Shown: in pieces, positions 52,825-62,709 of the stretch
Numbering within the stretch: the first letter of the stretch is position 1
Layout of the letters: every line of letters begins with the position of its first letter
Assembly: GCF_000376785.1 (NCBI RefSeq)
Contig: NZ_AQXX01000123.1
Span: forward strand, 38,632-102,631
Direction: 5' to 3'
Origin: Hahella ganghwensis DSM 17046
GTDB taxonomy: Bacteria > Pseudomonadota > Gammaproteobacteria > Pseudomonadales > Oleiphilaceae
Length of the DNA: 64,000 bases
Position numbers and translations under genes: made by a program
The notes under the pieces: generated by a model
Database searches by the model: none
Seen by the model: the letters and a program-made list of their open reading frames with translations, nothing else
Told to the model about the DNA's origin: nothing

Positions 52825-53274
52825 ATGAGAAAAGTTCTTGCCGCACTCCTATTGCTTCAACTCGCCCTTTCCGTCAACGCAGCTGATGGGTTGATCAACG
52901 TTCCCAGCAACTTCAATGTCACAGAAACTGCCGACCGGCTGGAAAAGGTGCTTGGAGAAAAAGGCATGACCGTGTTCAATCGCATCAGACATTCGGAGGC
53001 CGCCACCAAGGTGGATATTGAATTAAGACCCACTGAACTGGTGATTTTCGGGAACCCCAAAGTAGGCAGCCTCCTGATGAAGTGCCAGCAAAGTGTCGCG
53101 ATAGATCTGCCTCAGAAAGCTCTGATCTGGGAAGATGAAGCCTCCAAAGTATGGATATCCTATAACGATCCCAAGTATCTACATCAGCGACACGATCTCA
53201 GCGGCTGTGAAAAAGTCATGACCAAAATTGAAAAGGCACTATCAGGAATCACCAATGCAGCAGCCGGACAATAA
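52825..53274 (+). CDS. DUF302 family periplasmic protein
   Basis: 149 residues from the ATG at 52825, chosen because it has the RBS CAGGAG and begins a clean signal peptide (RKVLAALLLLQLALSVNA). An open frame extends upstream to 52702 without support. The mature DUF302 domain shows NFNVTETADRLEKVLGEKGMTVFNRIRHSEAA, then LVIFGNPKVGSLLMKCQQSVAIDLPQKALIWED. The function of DUF302 is unknown; some members accompany stress or sulfur metabolism. Confidence 0.85.
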   Translation: MRKVLAALLLLQLALSVNAADGLINVPSNFNVTETADRLEKVLGEKGMTVFNRIRHSEAATKVDIELRPTELVIFGNPKVGSLLMKCQQSVAIDLPQKALIWEDEASKVWISYNDPKYLHQRHDLSGCEKVMTKIEKALSGITNAAAGQ

Positions 53275-53296
53275 AATCCAGTGTGAATTCCCCTGA

Positions 53297-54055
53297 TTAC
53301 TGGTACTTACGATGAATACGGTCGTAAGTACCATCTTCCTTCATGCCGTTAAGTTCCCGGTCAAATATTTTCAAATAGTGTTGATGTCCCGGCCAGGCTT
53401 TACTGAAACACACATGAAAATTATCGATACTTTTATCCTCAAGTTCCAGATACCGGATCTTTTCAGAGATCCCCATACTCTTGGCAATATACTGCGTACT
53501 TTCTTTAGCCGTATAAAAAACATCGGCTCTCGAACGGATGAGAAACAATAATGCCTGTTCATCGGATGTCAGGATGGCATGGGGAGCACCGATTTCTTTG
53601 AGCTCATTCTGATAGGCGTATCCGTTGAGCCCGATACCGTATAATTTAGTAGACTCCGCTAATGTTTTTGGAACAAAGCCGTCATAGTCCGCCCTAACGG
53701 CAAGAACAGGAGTCAAAGTGCTGATCGGATCAGAAAACGCACACATATCGCGTCTCTCTGGTGCATCCGTCACAGAAAACCCGGCTATTGAGTCTCCAGT
53801 CCTTAATTGCCTCACCGCCCTTTTCCATGGAATAAACAGAATTTCGGCATGAATATCCGCCCGCCGAAATGCTTCCTGAATCACTTCAACATCATAGCCA
53901 GGTAGACCATCTTCTGGATTTTCTATTTCATAGGGCGGGTAATTCGTCGTCACCAGGGTTATTCGATTTTCAGCCAAAGAACTAGCATAAGCCACTTGGA
54001 TAGTTCCGATAATACAAAGCAACTGAAGTAGTTTTTTCACCGCATGCCTGTTCAT
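53297..54055 (-). CDS. Family 3 periplasmic solute-binding protein (transporter substrate-binding domain)
   Basis: 252 residues with a signal peptide (to about YASS, residue 25). The SBP_bac_3 domain fills the mature part: ITLVTTNYPPYEIENPEDGLPGYDVEVIQEAFRRAD, IPWKRAVRQLRTGDSIAGFSVTDAPERRD. It is the type that binds polar amino acids or serves as an orphan sensor. No ABC permease or kinase gene is adjacent, so it could act with an unlinked system. Confidence 0.85.
   Translation of the reverse strand: MNRHAVKKLLQLLCIIGTIQVAYASSLAENRITLVTTNYPPYEIENPEDGLPGYDVEVIQEAFRRADIHAEILFIPWKRAVRQLRTGDSIAGFSVTDAPERRDMCAFSDPISTLTPVLAVRADYDGFVPKTLAESTKLYGIGLNGYAYQNELKEIGAPHAILTSDEQALLFLIRSRADVFYTAKESTQYIAKSMGISEKIRYLELEDKSIDNFHVCFSKAWPGHQHYLKIFDRELNGMKEDGTYDRIHRKYQ
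53301..53333. terminator. Convergent terminator overlapping the 3' coding end of the SBP gene
   Basis: TGGTACTTACGA and TCGTAAGTACCA are perfect 12-bp arms with a 9-nt loop. The repeat encodes the last residues (YDRIHRKYQ) of the minus-strand binding protein and lies 27 bp after the plus-strand DUF302 stop. Confidence 0.6.
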
Positions 54056-54316
54056 AGTATGACATCTCTATGCGATAAAGAGCCGTGGGTCGTATCAACA
54101 AGTGTAGTCTGCTTTATTGTTTTTCCTATCCTCCCCGCTTTACCACTTCCCCCTAAGATGCCAGAAAAACTGAGCTAATTCGCTCATCGTCAAATACCTA
54201 CCCGGCCATTGGTTGTGACTGCGTTTGCAAATATTGAGTCGCACCAACTGGGCTTTTAAACTCATGCACTCATTTAACGCATCCTCTGTTTATTATCTTT
54301 TAACTCAGGAAAATGC

Positions 54317-54811
54317 ATGCCATTCACACCAATTCACATGGGACCGGGAATCCTGATCAAATCCCTATTGCAGGGAGCTTTCAGCCTGATGGTGTTCGGC
54401 TGGACCCAAATCGTCATGGATATCCAGCCACTGATCGTCTTACTGACCGGTGAAGGGCACCTGCACGGCTTTACCCACACCTATATTGGAGCGACACTAA
54501 TTGCTCTGGTAGCAGCCCTCAGCGGCAAATATTTATCTGAGCTGGGACTGAAGTTTCTGGGCGTGGCCGAAAACGGTTCTTCTGTCAGAATTTCATGGTG
54601 GGTGACATTTACCAGTGCCTTTATCGGCAGCTTCACTCATGTATTGCTGGACAGTATCATGCACGGAGATCTTGCCCCTTTTTACCCGTTTACAGACAAC
54701 AACGGTTTCCTGGGTGTGATCACAGTCGCAACACTGCACAAGATCTGCCTGTACAGTGGCGTGTTAGGAGGAGTCATTTATCTCCTGCTCAATAAGAAAA
54801 TGTTTTCCTGA
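54317..54811 (+). CDS. Membrane-bound metal-dependent hydrolase-like protein (YdjM/DUF4184-like)
   Basis: 164 residues with about four TM segments. Conserved polar residues within membrane context: MPFTPIHMGPG, VMDIQPL, HGFTHTYIGA and THVLLDSIMHGDLAPFYPF. The repeated His/Asp pattern matches the YdjM-like integral-membrane hydrolase family. The substrate is unknown. It ends 17 bp before a thioesterase gene and may be cotranscribed with it. Confidence 0.65.
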   Translation: MPFTPIHMGPGILIKSLLQGAFSLMVFGWTQIVMDIQPLIVLLTGEGHLHGFTHTYIGATLIALVAALSGKYLSELGLKFLGVAENGSSVRISWWVTFTSAFIGSFTHVLLDSIMHGDLAPFYPFTDNNGFLGVITVATLHKICLYSGVLGGVIYLLLNKKMFS

Positions 54812-54828
54812 AAGCCGAGGCTATTACC

Positions 54829-55233
54829 GTGCCCAACCCGGTTACAATATGCAGAAAAGTCCTGTTTGGAGATTGCGATCCAGAAGGTATTGTCTACACC
54901 CCGAGATTCACCTATTTCGCTTTAGAAGCCATCCATGAAGCATTGGGTGAATGGCTTGAAGGCCCGGGTCTTAGAAATCTGATGAGGTTCGGTATATTAC
55001 CACCTGCCAGAGCCTTAACCCTGGAATTCCTGCACCCTGTCACCTGGGATGACGAGCTGGCAATAGAAGTCCGCGTAGCAGAGCTGGGCGAAAGCTCAAT
55101 TACCTTCTCAGTGGTTGGTAGACTTCCCCTGAACATTGACGCTTTCACGGCGACAATCACACAAGTATGCATCTCACCTGAAACCAAAAAGCCGGTACCT
55201 GTTCCTGATGGATTAAGGCTCGCTCTGGGGTAA
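54829..55233 (+). CDS. 4HBT-type acyl-CoA thioesterase
   Basis: 134 residues from a GTG start. Hotdog fold: FGDCDPEGIVYTPRFTYFALEAIHEALGEW holds the catalytic Asp of the 4-hydroxybenzoyl-CoA thioesterase class. LEFLHPVTWDDELAIEVRVAELGESSITF follows. Such enzymes hydrolyse acyl- or aryl-CoA. Only 5 bp separate it from the methyltransferase gene. Confidence 0.85.
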   Translation: MPNPVTICRKVLFGDCDPEGIVYTPRFTYFALEAIHEALGEWLEGPGLRNLMRFGILPPARALTLEFLHPVTWDDELAIEVRVAELGESSITFSVVGRLPLNIDAFTATITQVCISPETKKPVPVPDGLRLALG

Positions 55234-55238
55234 TCAGA

Positions 55239-56045
55239 ATGGACAAAGACTCGCTGCTCAGGTACACCCGACAAAACCTGGCCTCCTGGGACGAAGCGGC
55301 GCCATTGCACGCCAGAATCAATCGACACCTGCTTCAGGAGGTTCAAAATGCACACTATTCAAATCTGGATACGCACCTGACCAGGTTATTGCTGGAAACG
55401 ATCGATATTAAGGGGAAGTCCTGCATCCAGATCTGCTGTAATAATGGTATCGATCTGATTTCACTTAAGAAAAAAGGGGCTGGGTACTGTCTTGGCATTG
55501 ATGGATCGCAACAGTTTATTGACAAGGCCCAGACTTTATCCGCCGCAGCCAATCTCAAAGCCATAGAGTTTCAATGCCACAACATCTATGAATTGCCAGA
55601 GACATTCCTCTGCCAGTTCGATATTGCCCTGATTACCGTCGGTGTTTTGAACTGGATGCCTGACTTACCGCATTTTATGAAAAACTGTGCCTCTGTCCTC
55701 AAAAAAGGTGGGCAGCTTGTTGTGGAAGAAATTCACCCGATCTTATCCATGTATGTGGAAGACGAAACGTCTTATATCGGCGCTTCCTACTTTGACAAAA
55801 AGCCCTTTGAAGACGAAAACGGCCTGGACTACTTCAACCACGTTAAATACAAGGCCAAAAAGAACTACTGGTTTCATCACACCATGAGCGACATTCTGAT
55901 GGCAGCCATAAATGTCGGATTACATCTGACATATATTGAAGAGCTTCCAGAAAATATCGGAAATTACTGCGCAGACCTTGAACATACCGAACACAACCCA
56001 CCATTAGGATTCGTCGCCAACTGGAGCAAGTTAGGGAGTCTGTAA
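55239..56045 (+). CDS. Class I SAM-dependent methyltransferase
   Basis: 268 residues. The Rossmann motif I is SCIQICCNNGIDLISLKKKGA with the motif II acid in CLGIDGSQQFIDKA. Motif IV is CQFDIALITVGVLNWMPDL and motif VI GGQLVVEEIHPIL. The substrate is unknown; the C-terminal half (DYFNHVKYKAKKNYWFHHTM) is aromatic and may bind a small molecule. It is tightly coupled to the thioesterase. Confidence 0.85.
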   Translation: MDKDSLLRYTRQNLASWDEAAPLHARINRHLLQEVQNAHYSNLDTHLTRLLLETIDIKGKSCIQICCNNGIDLISLKKKGAGYCLGIDGSQQFIDKAQTLSAAANLKAIEFQCHNIYELPETFLCQFDIALITVGVLNWMPDLPHFMKNCASVLKKGGQLVVEEIHPILSMYVEDETSYIGASYFDKKPFEDENGLDYFNHVKYKAKKNYWFHHTMSDILMAAINVGLHLTYIEELPENIGNYCADLEHTEHNPPLGFVANWSKLGSL

Positions 56046-56307
56046 ACCGGTCACTTCGTTCTCTCCCCCCAACATCCTCTGATTTAAAATTCCCGAGAGC
56101 CCTCTTGATCAGATAAAGACCTTAAACTGCGACCTATTTCAGGTCTCTGAGCCAGCATTCAGAGTGTACGTCACACTAGTGTCATTCGTCCTTTTTAGTG
56201 TACAGCCAGACAACGGTTCCAAAGCAGGCACTCCACCGTATTTAACGCGGGTACCTGCTGATACAGACAATTGCCACAAATATCACGAAAACGACAAGGA
56301 CTACTTT

Positions 56308-58488
56308 ATGAGACGGAATGCGCTCCTCATTTCTTTTCCCAGGCTACATTCTTTACCCGGAATTACTTTACCCGTACCTGCTTTTCCTGCACTTACTTTT
56401 CACGCATTGCTTGCGCTGGGCTTAACCCTGTCAGGATGTGACAACAGCAATTCCCCTAACGATACAAGGAGTGGCGTAGATTCTGACTCAAACCAAATAC
56501 TTTCCACCCGACTTTCAACCGCAAACAGTTATGAGGATCTGGCAGATGCAGCGATCTGGGAACACCCTACAGATTCTTCTCGAAACCTGCTGATCGGCAC
56601 CCTTGAGGGCGATGGACTTGCCGTCTTTGATCATCAGGGTATTCGACTATGGCAGGATGAGCGTCGAGTAACTCTCGGCGCTGATATCCGCTATGGCGTC
56701 AGTGATGAGTTGGGCAATGCTATCGATTTGCTGGCGGTGACCATTCCTGATGAAGAAGCCTTCGCTTTTTACACCGTGAATGACGATCCGGAAAATCCCC
56801 TCACAGACCTCGGCACCTTGGATATTGAGCTGGAGCCAGCAGGTGTGTGCCTTTACAAAAATGTGACGACCGATGAACTGACCATCAGCGGGTTTTCCGA
56901 AGATGGCGAGATTATTCAATACAAACTGCGCTATGACGGCAGCAATATCATCAGTGCCATCGACGACGGAATGGGAGTACCTGTCCCAGTACGTCGCTTT
57001 ACCGTGGGCGGAGAAATCAGTGCCTGCATAACGGACGATGAAAATGGTATCTTGTTTATCGCCGAACAGGATCTGGGGGTTTGGGCTTACGGGGCCGACG
57101 CTGAAAACATCAAAACGCGACAACTGGTCGATGCCATCGCTCCGCTGGGAAAACTGGAAGAAATCGAAGGACTTGACCTGATATACGCTCAGAACGGTAA
57201 GGGCTATCTGGTCGTCGCGGACGAGGGCGCTGGTTTCCTTCTGTATCGTCGTGATGGTGACTACGCCTATGAAACAAAGCTCAGCATCAAGGATTTTGCA
57301 GAAGCCAAAATCCTTGCCATATCCACGGAATCTCTTTGGTTGGGTAACACCGGCAAAGATGATCCCGTGTACGAAAAGCTGATGATGTCTGATCTGGCTA
57401 AATTCTTGTCTTCCAGGCAGATCTCCCTGAATCAACCTATCTCCCACCGGGATCTGGAAGTGCAGAACGTCCAGCTTGTGGCAGCCAAAGGCGAAATAGC
57501 TGAAGTGAATGATGACGGTGACGCGGCTGATGACCCAGCCATCTGGCTGCACCCGAACGACGCCACCAAGAGCCTGCTGATAGCCACCAACAAACAAGGC
57601 GGTTTAATAGCCTACGATTTGTCCGGCAACGAGTTACAGTACCTGGAAGGTGGAGAACCCAATAACATTGACCTGCGCCGGGAAGTCAGAGACTGGAATA
57701 ATACGGTCTTCTCATTGGCCGCCGCCTCAAATCGCGAACTGAACACCCTTGCCCTGTATCGTATAGTCGAAGCCACCGATACTCAGCTCCCCATCCAACC
57801 CTTGGCGGCAGTTGGAGACGACGTTCACGCAGAACAAGCCCAACTGATCTCGAATGTGGACGAGGTCTATGGTCTTTGTATGTACCAATCAGTAGACGGC
57901 ACGCCTTATGTCTTTGTGAATGGCAAGAATGGTGAGATTGAACAATGGCGACTGACGCCGACGGAAGAAGGTATTGAAGGACGCATTGTGCGCCACCTGA
58001 AAGTGGACACACAACCCGAGGGATGCGTGGCAGATGACACTACAGGAAAACTTTATGTAGGCGAAGAAGACATCGGCATCTGGATATTCAACGCAGATGA
58101 GTCTGCCGATACCACCGCCACGCTATTTGCCTCCACTGATGGGGACCGATTGGTCGCCGATGTGGAAGGGTTGACAATCTTTGATAATGGCTCAGAAAAG
58201 TATCTGATTGCCTCCAGCCAGGGCAACAATACTTATGTGGTTTACAATCTGCTGGATGACAACGGCTATGTTGGCACTTTCGCCATTATCGGTGACGACA
58301 GTATTGGTGTTGACGGAGCCAGCGATAGTGACGGGATCGATGTGATATCGGCAGCTCTGGGACCTGACTACCCGGAGGGTCTTTTCATCGCGCAGGACTG
58401 GTATAACGTTGACAGCCACTATGGGCTTGAAAACCAAAACTTCAAAATGGTGAGTTGGCAGAATATTGCCAAGTCCCTGATCAGGTAA
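56308..58488 (+). CDS. Double-domain beta-propeller phytase-like lipoprotein
   Basis: 726 residues from the ATG at 56308 (AAGGA RBS; starts RRNALLISF). The open frame to 56164 is not needed. Lipobox LTLSGC. Two phytase repeats follow: the first begins at EDLADAAIWEHPTDSSRNLLIGTLEGDG, the second at DDGDAADDPAIWLHPNDATKSLLIATNKQGG. Each has propeller strands such as GCVADDTTGKLYVGEEDIGIW and ends near GLFIAQDW. It should be anchored outside and hydrolyse phytate, giving phosphate. The divergent N-terminal copy is typical of dual-domain phytases in which only the C-terminal unit is fully active; activity of each was not assessed. Confidence 0.88.
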   Translation: MRRNALLISFPRLHSLPGITLPVPAFPALTFHALLALGLTLSGCDNSNSPNDTRSGVDSDSNQILSTRLSTANSYEDLADAAIWEHPTDSSRNLLIGTLEGDGLAVFDHQGIRLWQDERRVTLGADIRYGVSDELGNAIDLLAVTIPDEEAFAFYTVNDDPENPLTDLGTLDIELEPAGVCLYKNVTTDELTISGFSEDGEIIQYKLRYDGSNIISAIDDGMGVPVPVRRFTVGGEISACITDDENGILFIAEQDLGVWAYGADAENIKTRQLVDAIAPLGKLEEIEGLDLIYAQNGKGYLVVADEGAGFLLYRRDGDYAYETKLSIKDFAEAKILAISTESLWLGNTGKDDPVYEKLMMSDLAKFLSSRQISLNQPISHRDLEVQNVQLVAAKGEIAEVNDDGDAADDPAIWLHPNDATKSLLIATNKQGGLIAYDLSGNELQYLEGGEPNNIDLRREVRDWNNTVFSLAAASNRELNTLALYRIVEATDTQLPIQPLAAVGDDVHAEQAQLISNVDEVYGLCMYQSVDGTPYVFVNGKNGEIEQWRLTPTEEGIEGRIVRHLKVDTQPEGCVADDTTGKLYVGEEDIGIWIFNADESADTTATLFASTDGDRLVADVEGLTIFDNGSEKYLIASSQGNNTYVVYNLLDDNGYVGTFAIIGDDSIGVDGASDSDGIDVISAALGPDYPEGLFIAQDWYNVDSHYGLENQNFKMVSWQNIAKSLIR

Positions 58489-58860
58489 CCTCTTGGTTTC
58501 TCCGTTATTAACCCGCCATCCGCCCATGTTTCCACCAAAATGATGGGCTTTCTTTACCGGCTGTGCCCACTCAGGGAACAGCCGCCCCTCATATTCTACG
58601 GTAGGGTCTGCTCACAGGAAATTGATGACATCTGTTGCGACTAAAAAATACGCCTATCGATTTAGAGTAAACAGACCCAGTGAACTTTATGAACAAAAAG
58701 CTCTTTTAAAACAAAATACCCCTTATTTGATTATTCCTACAATCTCCTATTGCCTGGCCTAAGCTCATATATTACGGCCGGTAGACCTTTTGGGGCATTG
58801 TCTAAGAGGCATATACGGTAAACAAGCATTCCAGTCCAACAAGAAAGAAGTGGAATAACC
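58489..58860. other. 372-bp gap before the first TctC-like gene
   Basis: A weak hairpin (GCCCAT/ATGGGC, about 58522-58549, followed by TTTCTTTA) may terminate the phytase transcript. A 45-codon frame (58625-58762, begins TSVATKKYAYRFRVNRP) has no RBS or family match and is not called a gene. The promoter of the TctC/MCP group must lie near 58770-58840. Confidence 0.4.
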
Positions 58861-59820
58861 ATGCGAAAATTCACCGCCTGCATACTCCGTCTAGTCTTCA
58901 TTCTTTTCTCATTTCACAGCCCACTCAGCCAGGCTGCGTCCTTATCAGATCTGAATATCCTCATTCCTGCCGGACAAGGCGGCGGATGGGACACTACCGC
59001 CAGAGAAGCCGGAAATACTCTCCAGCAACTCAACCTGGTGGAAACCGCCAACTACACCAATCTCTCAGGTAATGGTGGAGGCCGGGCGCTCAGTGAAATT
59101 ATTAACAACACCCTTTATCGGGATCATCTGATGGTGCAATCACTGCCGCTGATCATGCGTAATATCAGCGGCCAGTACGATCACTCTTTTCGGGATATTC
59201 TTCCGGTCGCTATTATGATTGCCGAATACCAGGTAGTCGTGGTGACTAAAGACTCTCCTTTCCAGAACATGAATGATCTGCTTGCCGCCATCAAAGAACA
59301 CGGCAAGAAAAAGCCCCTCGTCGGCGGTTCTGCAAAAGGCAGCCTTGATCACATCACTGCTCTCGCAGTATTGGAGGCGGCTGACATTCCTTCCTCAAAG
59401 CTTCGCTACTCTCCCAGCAATGGCGGCGGCGATGCCATACGCAAGTTTTCCGTGGGCTATGCTCTGGCGATGGTCACCGGGCTCGGCGAGGTGATAGACC
59501 AGGTCAAGAGCGGCGAGTTCAGGATACTGGGCATCACCAGCGAGCAACGTATCGAGGGCCTGAATGCCCCTACCATGAAAGAACAGGGCATTAACGTCAT
59601 TCTGGCCAATTGGCGCGGATTCTTCGCTTCCAGAAAAGTTAATGCTGAACTTCTCAACACCTATAAAGGTCTTCTTGCCGACATGAACCTGTCACAGGAA
59701 TGGAAACAGACCCGCCAAAAATATGGTTGGGAACCCTTTTACATTACCAGTGACAACGCTGAAGCCTTCCTGCAAACCCAGGAAAGAACCATCAGCAAAT
59801 TTGTCAAAAATATTGATTAA
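58861..59820 (+). CDS. TctC-type (Bug family) tripartite tricarboxylate transporter binding protein 1
   Basis: 319 residues with a signal peptide (to SQAAS, about residue 28). The ligand loop is LIPAGQGGGWDTTAREAGN; NYTNLSGNGGGRALSEI and PLVGGSAKGSLDHITAL complete the binding cleft. The family binds carboxylates such as citrate for TctAB membrane partners. No TctA or TctB gene is nearby; instead a chemoreceptor begins 41 bp later. Confidence 0.9.
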   Translation: MRKFTACILRLVFILFSFHSPLSQAASLSDLNILIPAGQGGGWDTTAREAGNTLQQLNLVETANYTNLSGNGGGRALSEIINNTLYRDHLMVQSLPLIMRNISGQYDHSFRDILPVAIMIAEYQVVVVTKDSPFQNMNDLLAAIKEHGKKKPLVGGSAKGSLDHITALAVLEAADIPSSKLRYSPSNGGGDAIRKFSVGYALAMVTGLGEVIDQVKSGEFRILGITSEQRIEGLNAPTMKEQGINVILANWRGFFASRKVNAELLNTYKGLLADMNLSQEWKQTRQKYGWEPFYITSDNAEAFLQTQERTISKFVKNID

Positions 59821-59861
59821 TTTTTTAGTGCCGGTGGCAGTTGAGCAAGTGGTAACTAACG

Positions 59862-61613
59862 ATGAACGTAATCTACAAGTGGCTTTCTCTGACCCGTGTT
59901 GTCGTCCGGATTATGGTTCTGGCAACTTTTTCAATCATTGTATTTGGTTTGGCGCTTTTCTTTACTCTGACGGCGGTTACTGACGTTAAATCAGAGAGTC
60001 TGGAACAGCTGGCCAAAGCCGAACATCAGAAGGAACTGATCCAGCAACAGGCAGAACTCATTCATAATCAGGCCGACACCCAAGCCTTGTTACAGCAGCT
60101 CCAGCAGATACAAAAATCCTATTCAGACATGGTATTTTGGTATTTCGATGGCTCCGTGTCCCTGTTTCCCGACTCTGTCAACCGTGCCAATGAATCTGCA
60201 GAAACTCTCGCCGCCAGCCTGGAAACATTGAATCAGGACAGTGCCCTCAGCCCGGAAGTCAGCAATATCAGAGAACGATTGACCAGCTATCGTCAGTTCA
60301 TGGACCAGGCCATTCAATACTACATGGTGGGTAAAAACAATCTAGGAGGATCGGAAATCTCCGAGGCCAAAATCGAAATTGAGAGCATGAATGAAAGCCT
60401 CCTGCAGATCGGACTCATGCTACAGGATAAGCTGAACACCTCCAACGCGCTGATTCAGGATTCGCTCAAACAAACCCAGGCAGGCAGTGAAGACGTTGCC
60501 AACTCCAGTCAACAGAACACTGCCAGAATCGAAGATATCCAGGGGATGATCCTGGCCATACTAGGCATATGTGTTCCTGTCACGATTGTTGTGGCTCTGC
60601 TCATTGTATTTTCTATAACGAAGCCACTGCACGGCCTGAGAAACAAACTGGCCCTAATTGATCGTCAACAGGACCTCACTCAACCACTGGAGGTTGAGTA
60701 CAAAGGCCGCAACGAAGTGAATGAGATGGCTGATGCCACAAGAAATGTCATCACTCATATTCGAGAGACCCTAGTCGCGGTGGGAGATGTTGCCGCTCAA
60801 TTAATTGAGAAATCCGGCAATGGGCTACACCTCAGCCAGCAGACCCATGAGTCTTGCATGGAGCAACAGCGCCTCACAGAAACCATTGCGGCAGCAGCCA
60901 CTGAGCTTGGAGCCAGTTCTGAAGATATTTCCAATACTGCCAAATCCGGCCTTGAACTGGTGGAGTTGCTGGATCAGAAAACCAACAGCGGCCGTCAGGA
61001 CGTCAATAACACCGCCTCCGCAATACAACAACTGGCTGAGCGCTTTGAAGAAGCTGAGTCCGTTGTCAATCAGTTGGCGGAGCAAAGTCTTTCCATTGGT
61101 GGCGTACTGGATGTTATAAACAGTATTGCCGAGCAAACCAACCTTCTGGCCTTGAATGCAGCCATTGAGGCCGCCCGAGCGGGTGATCAGGGACGTGGAT
61201 TTGCCGTGGTGGCAGATGAAGTCAGGACCCTGGCCGTGAGAACTGCCGAATCCACCCAGGAGATCCAGAACATGGTCAATCTGCTGCAAAAGCTGGCCAA
61301 TGATGCCATCAAAGCGCTGGAGGAAAATCGTAGCCAGATGGAAAGTGGCGTAACACTCTCAAAACAGGCCAGCCAGTCACTGGAAGAGATTATTCAGGAT
61401 CTGGCACATCTGGTGGAACGCAATCAAACCATTGCTTCTATCACTCAGGAGCAACAACAGGCCGTTGGCGGCGTTGACCTGGAAATAAATAAAATAAATG
61501 AATTATCTATCGGGGTTAAGGACTTTGCAGCCAATTCGGCTGAGGTTTCCCAGTTGATCAGCAGTCTGTCAGAAGATCTGCAAACCCAACTGGCACATTT
61601 CACTTACCGATAG
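59862..61613 (+). CDS. Methyl-accepting chemotaxis protein
   Basis: 583 residues. TM1 at about 13-41, a periplasmic four-helix-like sensor at about 43-225, TM2 at about 228-252 ([23 protein letters not shown]), HAMP to about 305, then the cytoplasmic signalling domain. The hairpin-tip signature is [36 protein letters not shown]. The methylation helices contain [13 protein letters not shown]. No C-terminal NWETF-like pentapeptide (ends [11 protein letters not shown]). It is embedded between two binding-protein genes, suggesting that they present ligands to it. Confidence 0.93.
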   Translation: MNVIYKWLSLTRVVVRIMVLATFSIIVFGLALFFTLTAVTDVKSESLEQLAKAEHQKELIQQQAELIHNQADTQALLQQLQQIQKSYSDMVFWYFDGSVSLFPDSVNRANESAETLAASLETLNQDSALSPEVSNIRERLTSYRQFMDQAIQYYMVGKNNLGGSEISEAKIEIESMNESLLQIGLMLQDKLNTSNALIQDSLKQTQAGSEDVANSSQQNTARIEDIQGMILAILGICVPVTIVVALLIVFSITKPLHGLRNKLALIDRQQDLTQPLEVEYKGRNEVNEMADATRNVITHIRETLVAVGDVAAQLIEKSGNGLHLSQQTHESCMEQQRLTETIAAAATELGASSEDISNTAKSGLELVELLDQKTNSGRQDVNNTASAIQQLAERFEEAESVVNQLAEQSLSIGGVLDVINSIAEQTNLLALNAAIEAARAGDQGRGFAVVADEVRTLAVRTAESTQEIQNMVNLLQKLANDAIKALEENRSQMESGVTLSKQASQSLEEIIQDLAHLVERNQTIASITQEQQQAVGGVDLEINKINELSIGVKDFAANSAEVSQLISSLSEDLQTQLAHFTYR

Positions 61614-61630
61614 CGAAGCACAGCAATGAT

Positions 61631-62656
61631 ATGAATATCATCGTGACAGGCCTGAGGGAGAAATCCCGCCAGGCCACAACTCCTTCAAAGGGAGCATTGT
61701 CGGGGATTTCCAGATATCTGATGATTCTGATATTTGGTCTGTTTGCACTGCATGCACATGCAGGCAAGATTGGCTTTATTCATTTCCTTATTCCCAGTGG
61801 CGAAGGTGGCGGCTGGGATACCACTGCCAGAGAGGTTGGTAAGGTACTTCTGTCTTCCCGCTTAATTGATCAGGCGTCTTATCAGAATCTGGTGGGTGCT
61901 GGGGGCGGGAGAGCCATCATAGACATGGTGGAAAACGCCGAACAATACCAGGATACCTTGATGGTCCAGTCCACCCCCCTGCTCCTGCGCAAATTAACGG
62001 GAACCATCAAGTACGGATTTAGAGATATTCATCCGGTCAGCATCATGATTACAGAATATCAAGCCATAGCAGTTCCGTCGGCCTCCAATTTCCACACCGC
62101 CAGTGAGCTGCTTTCATCACTCAGGGAAGCACCGGTCACACACCCCATTATCGGCGGCTCCTCCTACGGCAGCCTCGACCATATTTCCATTGAGCTGATC
62201 GCCAGGTCAGCCGGACTTCCCCCCGGCAACATCCGCTACGTTTCAGCCGATGGAGGTGGAGAAGCGATGCACCTTCTTGAGCAGGGATACGGAACTGCAC
62301 TGATCGGGGGGGGTGGCGAAATGGTCCAGGCATACAGAGAAGGGAAAGTCAGAATACTGGGCATAACCAGCCCGACACGTCTGCCGGAATTGCCGGAGAT
62401 CGCCACGTTCAACGAGCAGGGGTTCGACGTTGAGCTCGCGAACTGGCGTGGATTCTTTACCAGTCCGACAGTCCCCTCAGAAAAGCTTATACAGATGAAA
62501 CAGCTCCTCAAGCAGCTTAACCAACACCATTGCTGGGCAGACATCAGGAAAAAGCATTACTGGTCAGAAAATTTCCTGCAGGGATCAAAAATGGTCTCGT
62601 TTCTTGAGAAACAGGAACGACAATTGAAGTTGGCTCTGGGCCAGCTTCGACTTTAA
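61631..62656 (+). CDS. TctC-type (Bug family) binding protein 2
   Basis: 341 residues. The N-terminus has a charged stretch before a hydrophobic segment (YLMILIFGLFALHAHA), so the signal peptide is longer than in copy 1. The cleft motif is LIPSGEGGGWDTTAREVGK, with NLVGAGGGRAIIDMVEN and PIIGGSSYGSLDHISIEL. It is clearly paralogous to copy 1 but diverged. It starts 17 bp after the chemoreceptor and has no TctAB partner in the window. Confidence 0.9.
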   Translation: MNIIVTGLREKSRQATTPSKGALSGISRYLMILIFGLFALHAHAGKIGFIHFLIPSGEGGGWDTTAREVGKVLLSSRLIDQASYQNLVGAGGGRAIIDMVENAEQYQDTLMVQSTPLLLRKLTGTIKYGFRDIHPVSIMITEYQAIAVPSASNFHTASELLSSLREAPVTHPIIGGSSYGSLDHISIELIARSAGLPPGNIRYVSADGGGEAMHLLEQGYGTALIGGGGEMVQAYREGKVRILGITSPTRLPELPEIATFNEQGFDVELANWRGFFTSPTVPSEKLIQMKQLLKQLNQHHCWADIRKKHYWSENFLQGSKMVSFLEKQERQLKLALGQLRL

Positions 62657-62709
62657 TCCGGACGGAGTGGGTCTGGTTGGATACCACCCCGCTCTCTTTC
62701 CCAGCAGAC

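Noticed and set aside
56647..57597. 316-residue minus-strand frame inside the phytase
   Set aside because: Shadow of the phytase gene; no RBS, no recognisable domain.
58625..58762. 45-codon frame resembling the start of an IS605/TnpB-like protein (KKYAYRFRVNRP)
   Set aside because: Too short, no zinc-finger or catalytic part, no RBS; resemblance is superficial.
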